This document shows, in pieces, positions 6,668 through 7,669 of a stretch of 7,669 nt of DNA; within the stretch, counting starts at the first letter, position 1, and every line of letters starts with the position of its first letter. Location of the stretch: assembly GCA_017623265.1 (NCBI GenBank), contig JAGAPM010000138.1:1-7669 (forward strand), given 5' to 3'. The notes under the pieces were generated by a model. The model was given only the letters and a program-made list of their open reading frames with translations. It had not been told where the DNA came from and did no database searches. The position numbers and the translations under genes are program-made. Source of the DNA: Lentisphaeria bacterium (GTDB lineage: Bacteria; Verrucomicrobiota; Lentisphaeria; Victivallales; UBA1829).

Positions 6668-7306
6668 TTACTGGAGACCGAATGCACCCCAGGAACCCTT
6701 TGCAACGGGCAGACCCTTGACCTGGTCCGGCCAGTTTTCATCTTCTGCCTGCTTACCGGAGGAGTCGACGTTGACCCAGTTACCTGCGCCAGTGTGGTTC
6801 CAGCCATCCTGGTCAGTCTTGCTGGGGTTGCTGCCGCGGAAGCCGTCAGCGAGAATACCGCTGGTGGTTCTCATCATGGTGCCCTTCTGCCCGGATTCGA
6901 TCTTACCCATGAAGTAGGCGTAGGAGTTGTTTTCCGACTTGAAGTCAGTGGACTGTTCCAGGTCGCCGCGAGCCTTATCGGAACCGGGGACTGCCGTGGT
7001 GGAGGAGGGGCAGATATAGAGGTTCGGGTTGTCACCGGCTTCGGTCTTGCGGATCAGGAACAGCAGCTTGGCATGGTTTTCACCGCCACCGGTAGTCGTG
7101 GTGGAAGCATCGATGAACGGGAAGCCGCCCTGTGCGTCTCTGTAGGAGTTCAGAGCCGTGTAGAGCTGTTTCAGGTTGTTCAAGCAGGTGGTTCTGTTGC
7201 CTTTTTCCTTCACACCGAACACGGCGGAACCGATCATGGTAGCCAGAACGGCGATGATCGCGATGACAACGAGCATCTCGATAAGGGTGAATTGTTTTCT
7301 TTTCAT
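6668..7306 (-). CDS. Type IV pilin-like pseudopilin (N-terminal methylation motif protein)
   Basis: From the chosen start the product has 212 residues. MKRKQ is a very short basic leader, followed by FTLIEMLVVIAIIAVLATM (6-24), the pilin N-terminal helix with the conserved Glu at mature position 5. Then come CLNNLKQ (41-47), a Thr/Gly-rich stretch (69-75) and YICPSS (98-102 region); C41 and C99 are the only cysteines and could pair outside the membrane. This is the GspG/DUF1559-like style that is abundant in Lentisphaerota and Planctomycetes. The product would sit in the inner membrane and be polymerised by a PilB/PilC motor. The residue before the Phe is Gln, not the usual Gly. An upstream in-frame ATG at 7324 is rejected because the ribosome site lies between the two ATGs. 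It has its own promoter and terminator and converges on trpF. Specific pilin role unknown. Confidence 0.92.
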   Translation of the reverse strand: MKRKQFTLIEMLVVIAIIAVLATMIGSAVFGVKEKGNRTTCLNNLKQLYTALNSYRDAQGGFPFIDASTTTTGGGENHAKLLFLIRKTEAGDNPNLYICPSSTTAVPGSDKARGDLEQSTDFKSENNSYAYFMGKIESGQKGTMMRTTSGILADGFRGSNPSKTDQDGWNHTGAGNWVNVDSSGKQAEDENWPDQVKGLPVAKGSWGAFGLQ

Positions 7307-7316
7307 GAGTGATTTT

Positions 7317-7322
7317 CTCCTC
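7317..7322 (-). promoter_or_regulatory. Ribosome binding site deciding the pseudopilin start
   Basis: On the - strand GAGGAG precedes the ATG at 7306 by 10 nt. It overlaps the ATG at 7324 and lies downstream of its first base, so it cannot serve that start. This sets the leader as MKRKQ, six residues shorter than the longest ORF. Confidence 0.8.
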
Positions 7323-7366
7323 ATTGGTTAGATATTTTGTGTGTTGTTTGTGTGTCTCTACCTATA

Positions 7367-7395
7367 ATTATATCTCATCTGCAACAGAAAAACAA
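7367..7395 (-). promoter_or_regulatory. Sigma70-type promoter for the pseudopilin gene
   Basis: On the - strand TTGTTT (7395-7390), a 17-nt spacer and a perfect TATAAT (7372-7367). The expected transcript starts near 7360, leaving a leader of roughly 54 nt before the ATG at 7306; the leader is rich in AC repeats (ACACACAAACAACACAC). Confidence 0.65.
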
Positions 7396-7521
7396 GTCCT
7401 TTTTCTCAAAAATCGCAAAAAAATCTGACTTTTTTTCTTATTTTTTACTCTTTTTCCCCTGAATACGATCCATTTCCTGCTTTTCCGGCAAATGACAAAC
7501 AGAATTTTCCGGTCTGTGAAC
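7396..7521. other. Non-coding A/T-tract region between divergent promoters
   Basis: No convincing coding frame. Runs of A or T are centred near 7402, 7410, 7420, 7433, 7443 and 7453, about one helical turn apart, so the DNA may be curved. Two copies of TTTTCCGG lie at 7481-7488 and 7505-7512, 24 bp apart, just upstream of the rightward -35 box. Together with the two promoters this makes up the whole gap between the divergent genes (7307-7607). Confidence 0.5.
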
Positions 7522-7550
7522 TTGACAATCCCCCCGCACGGGTGTATTAT
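7522..7550 (+). promoter_or_regulatory. Near-consensus sigma70 promoter for the right-edge gene
   Basis: TTGACA (7522-7527), a spacer of exactly 17 nt, and TATTAT (7545-7550). Transcription would start near 7557, about 50 nt before the ATG at 7608. The spacer holds the inverted repeat CCCGCACGGG (7533-7542), and the start-proximal leader holds TCCCCGGGGGA (7572-7582); either may be an operator. Confidence 0.8.
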
Positions 7551-7607
7551 ATAGTTGATAATTGAACGACGTCCCCGGGGGATTTTTATGACAAAGGAGC
7601 TTGAACG

Positions 7608-7669
7608 ATGAAGAACGACAGCGAAAATCTGCCCGGCTCGACCGTGGAAATGGCAGCCGCAGAGTTTGA
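7608..7669 (+). CDS. Unidentified protein, N-terminal 20 residues only (3' cut by window)
   Basis: The ATG at 7608 follows a strong AAGGAG (7594-7599) at 8-nt spacing and lies about 50 nt after a near-consensus promoter, so this is very likely a real gene start. Only MKNDSENLPGSTVEMAAAEF is visible, followed by GA at the window edge. It is acidic and polar, with no signal peptide or membrane helix in view. Too little is present to assign a family or function. Confidence 0.7.
   Translation, partial: MKNDSENLPGSTVEMAAAEF

Noticed and set aside
6572..7312. 246-codon + strand frame over the pseudopilin.
   Set aside because: It is the mirror of a well-supported pseudopilin gene and runs through its terminator; no motifs.
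7307..7324. Six-residue N-terminal extension of the pseudopilin (start at 7324).
   Set aside because: The GAGGAG ribosome site lies inside this extension and points to the ATG at 7306.
7572..7587. G/C palindrome followed by TTTTT as a possible terminator.
   Set aside because: Arms of 5 bases with a one-base centre cannot form a usable RNA hairpin; better seen as a DNA site.

Overview
The window looks like a chromosomal segment of a PVC-group bacterium, most likely Lentisphaerota (Victivallales-like). The grounds are the pseudopilin with its FTLIEMLVVIAIIAVLA helix and CLNNLKQ motif and no Gly before the Phe, the tandem GspE/PilB ATPases, and a moderately GC-rich codon usage. This placement is inference from protein style; there is no rRNA or other marker gene here. 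Nothing in the window looks like a mobile element, CRISPR array, tRNA or rRNA.

Bases 1-4966 are a type IV pilus / type II secretion-type motor operon on the + strand: the C-terminal part of a PilB/GspE ATPase (cut by the window edge), a second full-length PilB/GspE ATPase, a PilT-type ATPase and the PilC/GspF inner-membrane platform protein. Gaps are 13-36 nt, each gene has its own Shine-Dalgarno sequence, and a strong rho-independent terminator follows pilC. A PilT next to two PilB-type ATPases favours a retractable pilus over a pure secretion system. The pilus alignment and secretin genes are not in this window.

Bases 5144-6499 are a two-gene unit, coaX (type III pantothenate kinase-like) and trpF (phosphoribosylanthranilate isomerase-like), 3 nt apart and closed by a terminator. 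Both are recognisable but depart from their families at conserved positions: Asn replaces the first-motif Asp in CoaX, and the C-terminal phosphate-loop motif of TrpF is altered. A second terminator at 6613-6645 faces the other way and ends the convergent pseudopilin gene.

Bases 6668-7306 (- strand) encode a type IV pilin-like pseudopilin, a plausible substrate of the motor encoded to the left. Its promoter (7367-7395) diverges from a near-consensus sigma70 promoter (7522-7550) that drives a gene just starting at the right edge. The roughly 300-bp region between the two genes has phased A/T tracts, short direct and inverted repeats, and a possible mini-ORF.

I see no clearly new system. The best leads are the diverged motor ATPases (Walker B region of PilB-1, degenerate c-di-GMP-type domain of PilB-2, altered retraction motif of PilT), the substituted CoaX, the pseudopilin with an atypical processing site, and two short ORFs whose stops overlap the next start codon.
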